Assembly (NCBI GenBank): GCA_016278615.1
Contig: JADQBM010000001.1
Location: 1 to 47,643, forward strand
Length of the DNA stretch: 47,643 nucleotides
Direction: 5' to 3'
Source of the DNA: Clostridia bacterium
Lineage (GTDB): Bacteria > Bacillota > Clostridia > Peptostreptococcales > JAAYPU01
Shown: positions 7,839-16,191 of the stretch, piece by piece
Layout of the letters: each line of letters opens with the position of its first letter
How positions within the stretch are numbered: the stretch's first letter is position 1
Made by a program: the position numbers and the translations under genes
The notes under the pieces: model-generated
Seen by the model: only the letters and a program-made list of their open reading frames with translations
Told to the model about the DNA's origin: nothing
The model's database searches: none

Positions 7839-8342
7839 TTATTTCATGGATAATCCCTTATCTATTGCATCCTGAATTATTTTATGGCAGCACTTACCTA
7901 ATGGATTTTTCTTCTGACATTGTGAATTTCCCATTGCACCCGTAATCTTTAGAACCTCTTTCATATTATTAGCACCATCTTTTATGACAGCATTTATAAC
8001 TTGTTCCTCCGTTACTTTACTACAGTAGCACGCATATTTAGGATTAGCGTCTTTCTTAAACCATATAGGCACTTTTAATTGTTGTTTATTAAATTTGATA
8101 TTAGATTTTGTATTGTAGTAAGTAATATCACATTCCTCACTCATACACAAAAAATAATCGTTGTCGCTAACTTGCTCCGTTAGCTCGTTGAGTACCATAT
8201 GATTTACTGTAATATTTTTTACAAGAGTTCCTTGTTTTTCACATACAGGGCATAGATTATTTTTTTTTGCTATGGTTATAGATTCTGATTCATTTCCACA
8301 GCAAGACATATTTGGATTATTGCCTTCTTCTTTTTCAATCAT
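7839..8342 (-). CDS. Putative Fe-S cluster-binding metallochaperone (CopZ N-terminal type)
   Basis: Protein of 167 aa, rich in cysteine. Near the N-terminus are MSCCG and CPVC; the middle has FLCMSEECD. The C-terminal third is a BFD-like [2Fe-2S] pattern, CYCSKVTEEQV then GNSQCQ and GKCCHKII. This layout matches the N-terminal zinc plus [2Fe-2S] domain described in Archaeoglobus CopZ, but the HMA domain that follows in that protein is absent. It lies 20 bp downstream of mercuric reductase, so its cargo may be mercury or copper. AAAGGAGGAAG supports ATG 8342. The fold is fairly secure; the metal and partner are inferred from context. Confidence 0.7.
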   Translation of the reverse strand: MIEKEEGNNPNMSCCGNESESITIAKKNNLCPVCEKQGTLVKNITVNHMVLNELTEQVSDNDYFLCMSEECDITYYNTKSNIKFNKQQLKVPIWFKKDANPKYACYCSKVTEEQVINAVIKDGANNMKEVLKITGAMGNSQCQKKNPLGKCCHKIIQDAIDKGLSMK

Positions 8343-8362
8343 TGATTGTCTTCCTCCTTTAC

Positions 8363-9775
8363 TTATTCAGCACAACAGCTAAGTTTTTTCATATCCCTAT
8401 CAAAGGATTGCGCAACAAGTTTTATTGCTTCTGACATAGTAGGGTATACGTGTATAGTATTTGATATATCAGTGCTTGTGAGATTAAATTGTAATGCTAA
8501 GGTTGCCTCTTGGATAATATCTGCCGCTAACTCACCTATAACATGAACCCCCAGAATCTTTTTAGTATCTTTGTCAATAATCATCTTTACAAAGCCTTGA
8601 GTATTTCTAATTGCAGCTGCTTTTGGGACTAATCCCATATCTAAAGTCCTACTATTAACTTTTAATCCTAACTCTATAGCTTCAGATTCCTTAAGTCCTA
8701 CAGATGCCACTTGAGGGCTAGTAAATATTGCATGAGGAACTGCTTTATAGTTAGGCTTTCTTATATTGTTCTGAGTAGCATTTTCACCCGCTACTGAACC
8801 TTCATGGGCATTTACCGTAACAAGCATATAGTTTCCAATAACATCACCAGCCGCATAAACATTAGGATTTGATGTTTGTAAATATTCATTAATTTTTATA
8901 AAACCTTTTTCATCTACTATTACTCCTGCCTTTTCCAGCCCCATGTTATCAGAGTTTGGAGTTCTCCCTGTGGCTATTAGTAATTGGTCACCTTCAAAAG
9001 TCTGTTCATTCCCGTCTTTTATAACAGTTACATACTTTCTATTATTTTCTTCATACACTTTTTGAAATGAAATATCTGTCACAATATTTATTCCATGGTT
9101 TTTTAGTGCTTTTTCTAAGGCATCAGAAATTTCAGGCTCTTCATTTTTAACTATTCTTCCGCTTCTTTGTAGAATTGTAACCTTTGAACCAAACATAGAA
9201 AACATTTGAGCAAACTCAACAGCGATCCAGCCACCACCTATAATAATTAATTTTTCAGGTAACTTATCTAACTCCATAATTTCAATATTGGTTAAGTATT
9301 TTACACATCCTAAGCCATCAATCTTAGCAATAGAAGACCTAGAACCAGTTGTAATTATATATTTAGAAGCCTTATACTGTTCTTCATTTATCTGTATGGT
9401 ATCTTGATTAATAAATTCAGCCTTACCTTTAAGTAAGGTAATATTTTTATCATTTTCATAAATATCGATATATTTTTCTTTTCTTAGCTCTGCTAGAAGA
9501 TTATCTTTTTGCATAATAATCTCTTTAAAATCTAAACTCACTTGTTTCATATTGATGCCCTCAAAAGGGTTCTCTTGTCCAAAATGATATATTTCTGCTG
9601 CTCTTAGCAAGTTCTTGGTAGGCACACATCCTACATTTAAACATGTTCCTCCAATTACTCCACTTTCAACAACTGCAACCTTTTTATTAAACTGAGAAGC
9701 CTTAATTGCTGCGGCAAATCCTGCCGAGCCACCTCCAATAATAATTAAATCAAAGTCTTTTGCATTTTCGCTCAT
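8363..9775 (-). CDS. merA: Mercuric reductase (MerA-type flavoprotein disulfide reductase)
   Basis: About 470 aa. It reduces Hg2+ to volatile Hg0 with NAD(P)H in the cytoplasm. Motifs: FAD Rossmann GGGSAG near the N-terminus, redox disulfide GGTCLNVGCVPTKN, NAD(P) site IIGGGWIAVEFAQ, second FAD site YAAGD, and a C-terminal Cys pair (LSCCAE), the hallmark that distinguishes MerA from other family members. There is no N-terminal HMA (NmerA) domain. The start is placed at ATG 9775, because AAGGAGG lies just before it; an upstream ATG at 9808 would lie inside the preceding regulator gene. It sits between an ArsR-type regulator and an Fe-S metallochaperone. Assignment rests on the Cys pair and context. 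Confidence 0.87.
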   Translation of the reverse strand: MSENAKDFDLIIIGGGSAGFAAAIKASQFNKKVAVVESGVIGGTCLNVGCVPTKNLLRAAEIYHFGQENPFEGINMKQVSLDFKEIIMQKDNLLAELRKEKYIDIYENDKNITLLKGKAEFINQDTIQINEEQYKASKYIITTGSRSSIAKIDGLGCVKYLTNIEIMELDKLPEKLIIIGGGWIAVEFAQMFSMFGSKVTILQRSGRIVKNEEPEISDALEKALKNHGINIVTDISFQKVYEENNRKYVTVIKDGNEQTFEGDQLLIATGRTPNSDNMGLEKAGVIVDEKGFIKINEYLQTSNPNVYAAGDVIGNYMLVTVNAHEGSVAGENATQNNIRKPNYKAVPHAIFTSPQVASVGLKESEAIELGLKVNSRTLDMGLVPKAAAIRNTQGFVKMIIDKDTKKILGVHVIGELAADIIQEATLALQFNLTSTDISNTIHVYPTMSEAIKLVAQSFDRDMKKLSCCAE

Positions 9776-9776
9776 T

Positions 9777-10130
9777 TCATCCCTCCTTGTTTTCGGTATA
9801 CTTTTCATTTTTTAATATTTCACAAGTACATATTTTATCCGTATTTCCGTCAGCTATAGATTGACCTAATTTAACAAGTGCTATCACTCTTTCATCTGAA
9901 ATAGAGTAGTAAATATTCTTTCCATCCTTTGACGATTTCACATAGTTGCACCATTTCAAGCATTTTAACTGCATTGAAATAAGACTTTGAGAACACCCAA
10001 TATCCTCTGTTAATTCTCCCACATTTTTAGGACCATCTATTAAGGAAAGTATAATTCTATATCTTGTAGGATTTGATAATCCATGAAAGAATTTAGTATA
10101 TACTTCAATTTGTTCATCACTAATTTGCAT
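9777..10130 (-). CDS. ArsR-family repressor of the mercury operon
   Basis: Protein of 117 aa with an ArsR winged helix: FFHGLSNPTRYRIILSL, then NVGELTEDIGCSQSLISMQL and the wing KDGKNIYYSI. Cysteines that could sense metal are in KWCNYV and the C-terminal ICTCEIL (CxC). The gene is separated from merA by one base and has AGGAGGTAAAGT before ATG 10130. Regulation of mer by an ArsR-type protein rather than MerR is known in some Gram-positive and actinobacterial systems (family knowledge). A perfect 38-bp palindrome over the promoter, 130 bp upstream, is its likely operator. Confidence 0.8.
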   Translation of the reverse strand: MQISDEQIEVYTKFFHGLSNPTRYRIILSLIDGPKNVGELTEDIGCSQSLISMQLKCLKWCNYVKSSKDGKNIYYSISDERVIALVKLGQSIADGNTDKICTCEILKNEKYTENKEG

Positions 10131-10260
10131 ACTTTACCTCCTAAATAAAACATGATGTATAATTAGCCCAACTAAAGCTATTGTCATACTCCACACAATT
10201 GTTCTAGTATTTTTTGAAACATTATCGTTTCTTACAATAAAGTAAAATTCATCCTTAATA

Positions 10261-10322
10261 AGAATAAACATATCAATATATATTGATATGTTTATTCTAC
10301 CACAATATGAACATGAGTACAA
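10261..10322 (-). promoter_or_regulatory. Mercury operon promoter with 38-bp perfect palindromic operator
   Basis: On the minus strand, -35 TTGTAC (10317-10322), 17-bp spacer, -10 TAGAAT (10294-10299). A 38-bp perfect palindrome at 10261-10298, with half-site AGAATAAACATATCAATAT, begins inside the -10 and covers the transcription start, an ideal steric block for the ArsR-type repressor. Confidence 0.85.
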
Positions 10323-10578
10323 TAGAATTTAGCAGCATAGATTCTATCAACTATACATAATTTTCTACTGACGTACATTATATAAAGTTTCCTCCAGCCC
10401 ATCAGATTATTATTCCATGTTTCCATACTTGTTTTCCTATTTTTTCCCTATCATCACTCAATTTATCTAATGTCATCTATATTTTTGCCTATTTTTAAGG
10501 GTCAAAAAACGGTGTTTTTTTGCTCTTTATTCGCTCAAAAACTGTCCTCAAACCACTATATGTTGTGGTTGAACTCTA
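10323..10578. other. Intergenic stretch at the probable mobile-element boundary
   Basis: No convincing gene. A weak hairpin AACCAC/GTGGTT at about 10550-10570 follows the rlmD stop on the minus strand and could be its terminator. If the element is inserted at the 3' end of rlmD, the attachment core should lie in or next to this stretch. No recombinase gene is visible on this side. Confidence 0.5.
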
Positions 10579-11955
10579 TTATTTCTTCTTCGAGCCACAA
10601 TACGTCATCAGAATTATACTCTCAACGTGCATCGTCCCCCCAAACATATCCACCGGCTGAACTTCCTTAGTCTTGTACCCATTTTCCTCAAGATATTTCA
10701 AATCTCTTGCTAAAGTAGAGGGGTTGCAGGAGATGTAGACGATTCGTTCTGGTTTCATTTCTACCATGGTCTTAAGGAGTCTCTCATCGCAGCCTTTTCT
10801 TGGAGGGTCTACCACTACCACGTCTGCTCTTTCTCCCTGTTTGTAAAGTTGGGGAACTACTTCTTCTGCTTTACCGTGATAGAACTCTGTATTTGTGATT
10901 TTATTTAATTCTGCATTTTTTATAGCATCCTTTATTGCAGATGGAGCCATTTCAACACCTATGACCTTCTTTGATTGTTTGGCTAAAAACAAAGAGATGG
11001 TTCCGATACCACTATACAAATCAAACACGGTTTCAGTTCCTTTTAGATCTGCATATTCCAGTGCTTTTGAATATAATTTTTCCATTTGTATGGGGTTGAT
11101 CTGATAGAAGGACAGAGGCGATATATAAAATTGAACGTCCTTCAGACTGTCTATTATGTAGCCTTTGCCATATAAAGTAATAGATTTTTCCCCCAACACT
11201 GACGGATTCTTGCCAGTATTGATGTTTTGTATGATTGTGGTGACTTCTGGCATTTTCTCTATGATTTCTTGGATTATGATTTCTTTATCTGGGAATGCTT
11301 TTTTATTGGTCACAAGGATGAGCATAATTTCATGCGTATGCCAGCCCACCTTCGTAACAATATGCCTCAGTAATCCTTTGCCTGTTTTCTCATCATAAAC
11401 AGTCATTCCCAATTCATCTATGATTTGTTTCATATCCGAAACGATTTTATCATTGATTTTATGTTGCAAGATACAACTTTCACATTCAACAATTTCATGG
11501 CTCTTTTTTTGGTAAAAGCCTATGACTGCTTTTCCATTTTTTTGTCCTACAGGAAACTGAGCTTTGTTTCTGTATCTAAAGGGTGTTTCCATTCCAATAA
11601 CGTCATTAACCGATATACTTGAAATGCCGCCAATTCTTTCAAGATTATCAACGACCATTTTTTTCTTAAGCTTTAGCTGCTCCTCATATTTTATATTTTG
11701 CAGTTGGCACCCTCCGCATAAATCTGATACGGAGCACTCTGATTCTACCCGATGAGGAGAATGCTCAATAAACTCTATAATTTTTCCAAAACCATAACTC
11801 TTTTTTAATTCTACTATTTTTACTTGGACAGTATCTCCTACAACAGCGCCCTCTACAAATACTGTAAAGCCGTCAATCTTTCCAATTCCTGCCCCTGTAT
11901 GACCCATATCGTCTATATGCAATTCACTTATATCCCCAATTTTTATTTCTTTCAT
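10579..11955 (-). CDS. rlmD: 23S rRNA (uracil-5-)-methyltransferase, RlmD/RlmCD (RumA) type
   Basis: Protein of 458 aa that methylates C5 of uracil in 23S rRNA using S-adenosylmethionine. An N-terminal TRAM RNA-binding domain (residues about 5-60) is followed by the [4Fe-4S] cysteine set CSVSDLCGGC with a further CESCILQ. The SAM domain carries FDLYSGIGTISLFLA, then VVVDPPRKGC and YISCNPSTLARDL, which contains the catalytic cysteine. The tail HVESIILMTYCGSKKK is normal for the family. AGGAGAAAGAA precedes ATG 11955. It appears intact, but its 3' end abuts the metal-resistance/conjugative genes, consistent with rumA-type integration sites that rebuild the gene end. Confidence 0.92.
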   Translation of the reverse strand: MKEIKIGDISELHIDDMGHTGAGIGKIDGFTVFVEGAVVGDTVQVKIVELKKSYGFGKIIEFIEHSPHRVESECSVSDLCGGCQLQNIKYEEQLKLKKKMVVDNLERIGGISSISVNDVIGMETPFRYRNKAQFPVGQKNGKAVIGFYQKKSHEIVECESCILQHKINDKIVSDMKQIIDELGMTVYDEKTGKGLLRHIVTKVGWHTHEIMLILVTNKKAFPDKEIIIQEIIEKMPEVTTIIQNINTGKNPSVLGEKSITLYGKGYIIDSLKDVQFYISPLSFYQINPIQMEKLYSKALEYADLKGTETVFDLYSGIGTISLFLAKQSKKVIGVEMAPSAIKDAIKNAELNKITNTEFYHGKAEEVVPQLYKQGERADVVVVDPPRKGCDERLLKTMVEMKPERIVYISCNPSTLARDLKYLEENGYKTKEVQPVDMFGGTMHVESIILMTYCGSKKK

Positions 11956-11976
11956 TTCTTTCTCCTAACATTTTTA

Positions 11977-12053
11977 AAGTATTAAGTATAAGTAGACTCC
12001 TTTGGAGTAGGTTAAGTTTACTTAACTTAAACTTAAACTTATCCTTAATACTT
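11977..12053. repeat. Structured intergenic element, possible three-way junction
   Basis: Long outer arms (11977-11994 and 12037-12053; AAGTATTAAG against CTTAATACTT plus flanking pairs) enclose two inner hairpins, ACTCC-AAA-GGAGT and GTTAAG-TAAA-CTTAAC. It lies 7 bp past the ATPase stop and upstream of rlmD, and could serve as its terminator or as a mobile repeat unit. No strong U-tract is present. Confidence 0.6.
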
Positions 12054-12060
12054 CTATTTT

Positions 12061-14817
12061 TTAAATCTTAACGTCCCCTTGTCTTCTTTGTCTCTTAAAG
12101 AATTTAACAGTTTCATGAGCCATTAAGAAGACTACAGAAGCGCCTACGACATAGACCCAATCCATTACATTAAGGGGTCCGAATCCAATAAAGCTGCTGA
12201 AAAAAGGTACATAAATAACTGCAATAATAAGACCTAATGATATGGCAATGGAAATCAAAATCTTACTATTTGTAAAGAGTGTCTTGCTAAAAAAGCTCTC
12301 GTAAGTATATCGTCTGGATAAAATATTAATAAACTGACAAAAAGCAATAGTCGCATAGGTTACTGTTGTTGCTTGACTGTATAGTGAATGGGTATTTGTT
12401 AATTCTATCCCATTCCTTGATGCAAAAAGACCAAAGTTCACGAAAGCTAAAAACCCCATAAAAATCCCTAAGAAAAGAACTTCTATGGTACGGCTTTTGT
12501 TTAATATATGGTCGTCTTGGCTTCTTGGAGGTGAAGTCATAATATCCTTAGACGCTGGATCAAAAGTTAAAGCTGTAAGGGGTAAAATTTCCGCAATTAA
12601 GTCAATGGATAAGATTTGTATGGCTAAAATGGGAATGGGCCAATCAAAGAATGCCACACCAAGAAGCCCCATTAAGACCACAGCTAATTCTGCTGCATTG
12701 GTAGTCATGGATGCCAATATGGTCTTTTTTAAATTATTATAAATGACTCTTCCTTCTCGAATGGCATAAACCAAAGTGGTATAACTATCATCCAATATAA
12801 CCAGTTCTGCTGCTTCTTTTGATACATCGGTTCCAATGCCTCCCATAGCAACACCTATGTGAGCGCTCTTTAAAGCCGGAGCATCATTGACCCCATCTCC
12901 TGTTACCGCCACAATCATATCTTGTTCTTTTAAGTTTTTAACAATACGCAATTTATTTTCAGGTGAAACTCTTGAAAAGATTAGAGATTCACTTTTCCCC
13001 ATGATTTCCTTTAACTTTTCATCTGATAAATTATCTAGTTCCTTGCCTGTAATGACTTCAACGGCATCCCCATTGTTTGACAAAGATATCTGATCTCCTA
13101 TTGCCTGAGCAGTAATGGCATGATCTCCTGTCATAATAAAGGTTCTAATATGTGCTTCATGTGCCTTTTCAATGGCTTCGCGCACCCCTTCCTTTGGAGG
13201 ATCGCTCATCACCATAAGACCTAAAAAGATAACATCCTTTTCCAGCTCTTCCATGACATAGTCGGTTTCATCTTCATTTAACTGTCTATACGCAAAGGCC
13301 AATACGCGCATGGCTTTTTTAGAATATTGGATGTTTAACTCTTCCAGCTTTTTCTTGTCTTCTTCCGTTATAGTCACAGGCTGCCCATCTTTATAGATGT
13401 GTTTACTAATAGATAAAATGCTATCCATGGCACCTTTCATGGTCAGAAATTTCCGTTCATCAAATTGTCGAATAGAGCTCATTCGCTTTCTGACGGAATC
13501 AAAGCTGAATTCGTGAATTTCAGGATTTTCTTCATTTTCATTAGGGGAGCGTATGCCTAATTTTGTAGAGGCTGTAATCAGTGCCGCCTCCGTTGGATCC
13601 CCGATAGCATACCAGCTGGAATGGTTGTCATCTGGTTTATGGATTTCTGCATTGGATGCCATTGTTGCTGCATCCATTATTATCTCTATTTTTTTTATCT
13701 GCTCTTTTGTAAGCTCCTTTTTATTTTTGTCAATGATACTTCCTTTAGGTTCATAACCAATGCCTGTTAACTCAAATTCTTCTCCATCAAACCAAAGATA
13801 TTTAACTGTCATTTCATTCTTTGTCAATGTCCCTGTTTTATCTGTTGCAATAACATTCGTAGACCCCAAAGTTTCAACAGAAGATAATTTTTTAATAACC
13901 GCATTCTTTTTTGCTAGTCTGGCTACACCATTAGATAAAGCAACTGTCACTTGCATAGGTAATGCCTGAGGCACAACCGCAACAGAAATACCCAATCCGT
14001 AAAGCAAAGCGAAGTTTATGCCAAGCCCTTGTTGTATACTAACGCCAAAAAGAACAGCTCCAATTATGACTGCGAATATAGCGATACGATTGGCAAAGGC
14101 CTGCATTTCTAATTGAAGAGGAGATCTGGATGTTTTCTCTTCCTGTGTCATTCCGGCGATTCTACCTAACTCTGTTTCCATTCCCGTCGCCACCACAATG
14201 CCTTTGGCATTACCAGTGGCCACTGTTGTGCCTAAATAGGCCATATTTCCTCTATCTGCTAATCCAACGTCTTCTTCAATAGGGTTGGAATGTTTTTCCT
14301 GAGGCATGGATTCCCCTGTCAATGAGAAATCATTGGTTTTAAAATTAAATGCCTCAATGATTCGAATATCTGCCGGTACTTTATCTCCTTCTTCAAGATA
14401 AATCACATCTCCAGGAACCAGCTCTAATTGGCTAATTTCTTGCAATTCTTTGTTTCTAAAAGCCTTTGATGGAGACTGAACCAGCTTCTTCAAAGAATCC
14501 ATTATATTCTCTGCTTTATTCTCTTGTATGTACCCAATAACCGCATTGATTACAACGATAATCATCATAATAATGGCATCATTTGTATTTCCAATAAGTA
14601 AAGACATCCCTGCAGCAACAATTAAAACGATGACTAGAACATCTTTTAACTGCATTAAAAATCTTAGCCATTTTGGCGTTTTAGATTTCATTTTTAGTTC
14701 ATTTTTCCCATATTTTAGAATTCTTTCATCCGCTTCTTGCTGACTTAACCCTTTCACATCTATTTTCAAAGTATCCAAGATTTCATTTATATGCATTCGG
14801 TAATATTGAGTTGACAT
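12061..14817 (-). CDS. P-type cation ATPase, PII (Ca2+-ATPase-like)
   Basis: Protein of 918 aa with the full P2-type layout: N-terminal cation-ATPase domain, TGES loop (SLTGESMPQE), TM helices, phosphorylation DKTGTLTKN, P-domain TGDGVNDAPALKSAHIGVAMG, and C-terminal helices. It would drive cation export or uptake across the membrane. The TM4 ion site is PQALP, not the PEGLP of Ca2+ pumps. TM6 reads SIDLIAE where SERCA has VNLVTD. Residues that coordinate Ca2+ in SERCA are therefore altered, while the TM5 NAAE motif keeps Asn and Glu. Substrate may be another ion. It appears to be a single-gene unit. Confidence 0.85.
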   Translation of the reverse strand: MSTQYYRMHINEILDTLKIDVKGLSQQEADERILKYGKNELKMKSKTPKWLRFLMQLKDVLVIVLIVAAGMSLLIGNTNDAIIMMIIVVINAVIGYIQENKAENIMDSLKKLVQSPSKAFRNKELQEISQLELVPGDVIYLEEGDKVPADIRIIEAFNFKTNDFSLTGESMPQEKHSNPIEEDVGLADRGNMAYLGTTVATGNAKGIVVATGMETELGRIAGMTQEEKTSRSPLQLEMQAFANRIAIFAVIIGAVLFGVSIQQGLGINFALLYGLGISVAVVPQALPMQVTVALSNGVARLAKKNAVIKKLSSVETLGSTNVIATDKTGTLTKNEMTVKYLWFDGEEFELTGIGYEPKGSIIDKNKKELTKEQIKKIEIIMDAATMASNAEIHKPDDNHSSWYAIGDPTEAALITASTKLGIRSPNENEENPEIHEFSFDSVRKRMSSIRQFDERKFLTMKGAMDSILSISKHIYKDGQPVTITEEDKKKLEELNIQYSKKAMRVLAFAYRQLNEDETDYVMEELEKDVIFLGLMVMSDPPKEGVREAIEKAHEAHIRTFIMTGDHAITAQAIGDQISLSNNGDAVEVITGKELDNLSDEKLKEIMGKSESLIFSRVSPENKLRIVKNLKEQDMIVAVTGDGVNDAPALKSAHIGVAMGGIGTDVSKEAAELVILDDSYTTLVYAIREGRVIYNNLKKTILASMTTNAAELAVVLMGLLGVAFFDWPIPILAIQILSIDLIAEILPLTALTFDPASKDIMTSPPRSQDDHILNKSRTIEVLFLGIFMGFLAFVNFGLFASRNGIELTNTHSLYSQATTVTYATIAFCQFINILSRRYTYESFFSKTLFTNSKILISIAISLGLIIAVIYVPFFSSFIGFGPLNVMDWVYVVGASVVFLMAHETVKFFKRQRRQGDVKI

Positions 14818-14904
14818 CTACATGTAATCTCCTTCCAGTTTTTCTCAAGTATCTTTATTATATCTAATAATCTATTTTAATCAAATTTGTTTTTTGATTC
14901 AAAT

Positions 14905-15097
14905 CAACGCCACCCTTATTCTAGTACAGCGTTCTCTAAATACCTACGCATTCCTATGGTCTGTTTTACGATTATACTGCGTCAAAGAAACTTGACGTAG
15001 AGCCTACTACGCCTGCGTTTCTTTTTCTTGCCTAATCAAAAAAACAACCTCATAGTAGTACCCAGTTATTTAGAGAACGATGTACTAGGTGACGTTG
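14905..15097. mobile_element. MITE-like inverted-repeat element (about 190 bp)
   Basis: Terminal arms of about 35 bp are inverted: CAACGCCACC...CTAGTACAGCGTTCTC on the left (14905-14942) and its near-complement on the right (15067-15097). The interior contains a smaller hairpin, CGTCAA-GAAAC-TTGACG, and no ORF. The left arm has six extra bases (CTTATT). The size, long inverted ends and absence of coding potential fit a miniature inverted-repeat transposable element or a REP-type repeat. It occupies most of the gap between the P-ATPase and CMD genes. Confidence 0.65.
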
Positions 15098-15111
15098 TTT
15101 TTAAATCTCAT

Positions 15112-15495
15112 TTAATGACGCGTAATGACGCGATGATTTTTCCTTTTGAAGTCTTTCTCAAACTCTTCTACCCCTTCTTTTAATAAGGTTATCATATAGG
15201 CCATGGTGAACTCGCCTCCACAAGCAGTTGCGATAAACCCAGATTCCATAATTTCTTCTTTTGTTGCACCTGCTTCTAAAGCTTTGTAAGTATGATAAAC
15301 AACACTATACTCACAACGTGCATAGGTTGAAATTGCAATACTAATAAGTTCTTTCGTCTTTATATCCAAATGCTTTGTTTTACGCATTTCTTCGGACATG
15401 TTTACAAAACCAATAGTCTCTTTATTGTAATCCTTTGCCAAATCATCTATTCCATCTGTAAAAGATTTTAACATATCTCGAACAACTGTATTCAT
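15112..15495 (-). CDS. Carboxymuconolactone decarboxylase (CMD/AhpD-like) family protein
   Basis: Protein of 127 aa, all-helical, with the CMD core LDIKTKELISIAIS, then ARCEYSVVYHTYKALEAG and ATKEEIMESGFIATACGG. In redox-active AhpD relatives this region reads CxxC before H; here only the first cysteine is kept (CEYS), so a peroxidase-type disulfide cannot form there. A later Cys (TACGG) is far from that site. The function is therefore open: a non-redox CMD or an uncharacterised subgroup. It follows the thioesterase gene by 59 bp on the same strand and its C-terminus is unusually basic (KRKNHRVITRH). Confidence 0.75.
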   Translation of the reverse strand: MNTVVRDMLKSFTDGIDDLAKDYNKETIGFVNMSEEMRKTKHLDIKTKELISIAISTYARCEYSVVYHTYKALEAGATKEEIMESGFIATACGGEFTMAYMITLLKEGVEEFEKDFKRKNHRVITRH

Positions 15496-15554
15496 TTATA
15501 AACCTCCCTTATCATCTTTTTTAGTTTTGACGTAAAGGAGGATTTTTATGTAAT

Positions 15555-15968
15555 CTACTTACAGTCCTTAAGGGCAGTCCACAATGCAGGTTGAACTGTT
15601 TTGAGCTTTATAGGCTTTAGATGCAAGTTGGTTATGGCATGTTTTGTCATACCTGTTACTAAAAGTTCATCCGTACTTTTTCGAAAAACTTCATAATACA
15701 AAATGACGCTTGCCCCTTTTAATTCTTGAACAGAGGCTTTAATAACGATTTCATCATCATAGATCGCCCCTTTTTTGAATTTTGCATTGCATTCTACTAC
15801 AGGTAACATGATGCCTTCTTTTTCCAATCTTTCATAAGGATATCCCAGCGCCCTTAAATATTCTGTTCGCCCAATTTCGAACCATACAAAATAGTTGGAA
15901 TGATAGACGACACCCATCTTATCTGTTTCCTGATATCGAACTCTTAATTCTGCATTATTAACAAACAT
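15555..15968 (-). CDS. Acyl-CoA thioesterase, YbgC/4-hydroxybenzoyl-CoA thioesterase family
   Basis: Protein of 137 aa with a single hot-dog fold. The catalytic signature YQETDKMGVVYHSNYFVWFE (Asp plus HxNY) is at residues about 13-32, followed by the family's RTEYLRALG. Such enzymes hydrolyse short acyl-CoA or aromatic acyl-CoA thioesters in the cytosol. ATG 15968 has a GGAGAGATAT site. It leads a small unit with the CMD-like protein. Substrate is not deducible; the family assignment is secure. Confidence 0.88.
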   Translation of the reverse strand: MFVNNAELRVRYQETDKMGVVYHSNYFVWFEIGRTEYLRALGYPYERLEKEGIMLPVVECNAKFKKGAIYDDEIVIKASVQELKGASVILYYEVFRKSTDELLVTGMTKHAITNLHLKPIKLKTVQPALWTALKDCK

Positions 15969-16043
15969 ATATATCTCTCCTTACTAAAATACTTCCATCA
16001 ATTGTTCTTTAATAATCTACATCATTATATCAAAATAATAAAA

Positions 16044-16070
16044 TAAGAGATAGAGGAACTCTATCTCTTA
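16044..16070. terminator. Strong stem-loop terminator
   Basis: Perfect 12-bp stem TAAGAGATAGAG / CTCTATCTCTTA with a 3-base loop, followed on the minus strand by TTTTATTATTTTG. It lies 122 bp beyond the SDR stop at 16192 and isolates it from the thioesterase gene. Confidence 0.85.
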
Positions 16071-16191
16071 TATCCAAATAAGCTCTTTATAGAAAATTGG
16101 GGAGAAATCATATTTTCATAAGAACTTTAAGTATTTGTCATCTTAAATTGAAAAGTGTATCGTAGTAATTTTTTCTATATTTTTATTATTA

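Noticed and set aside
10134..10322. 62-codon minus-strand ORF between the mer promoter and the ArsR-type gene
   Set aside because: Its first codons lie in the -35, spacer and operator palindrome. A shorter start at 10271 has no ribosome site. Only a C-terminal hydrophobic stretch hints at a peptide, too little to call.
10470..10670. 66-codon plus-strand ORF overlapping the end of rlmD
   Set aside because: It overlaps rlmD antisense, has no convincing ribosome site and no recognisable domain.
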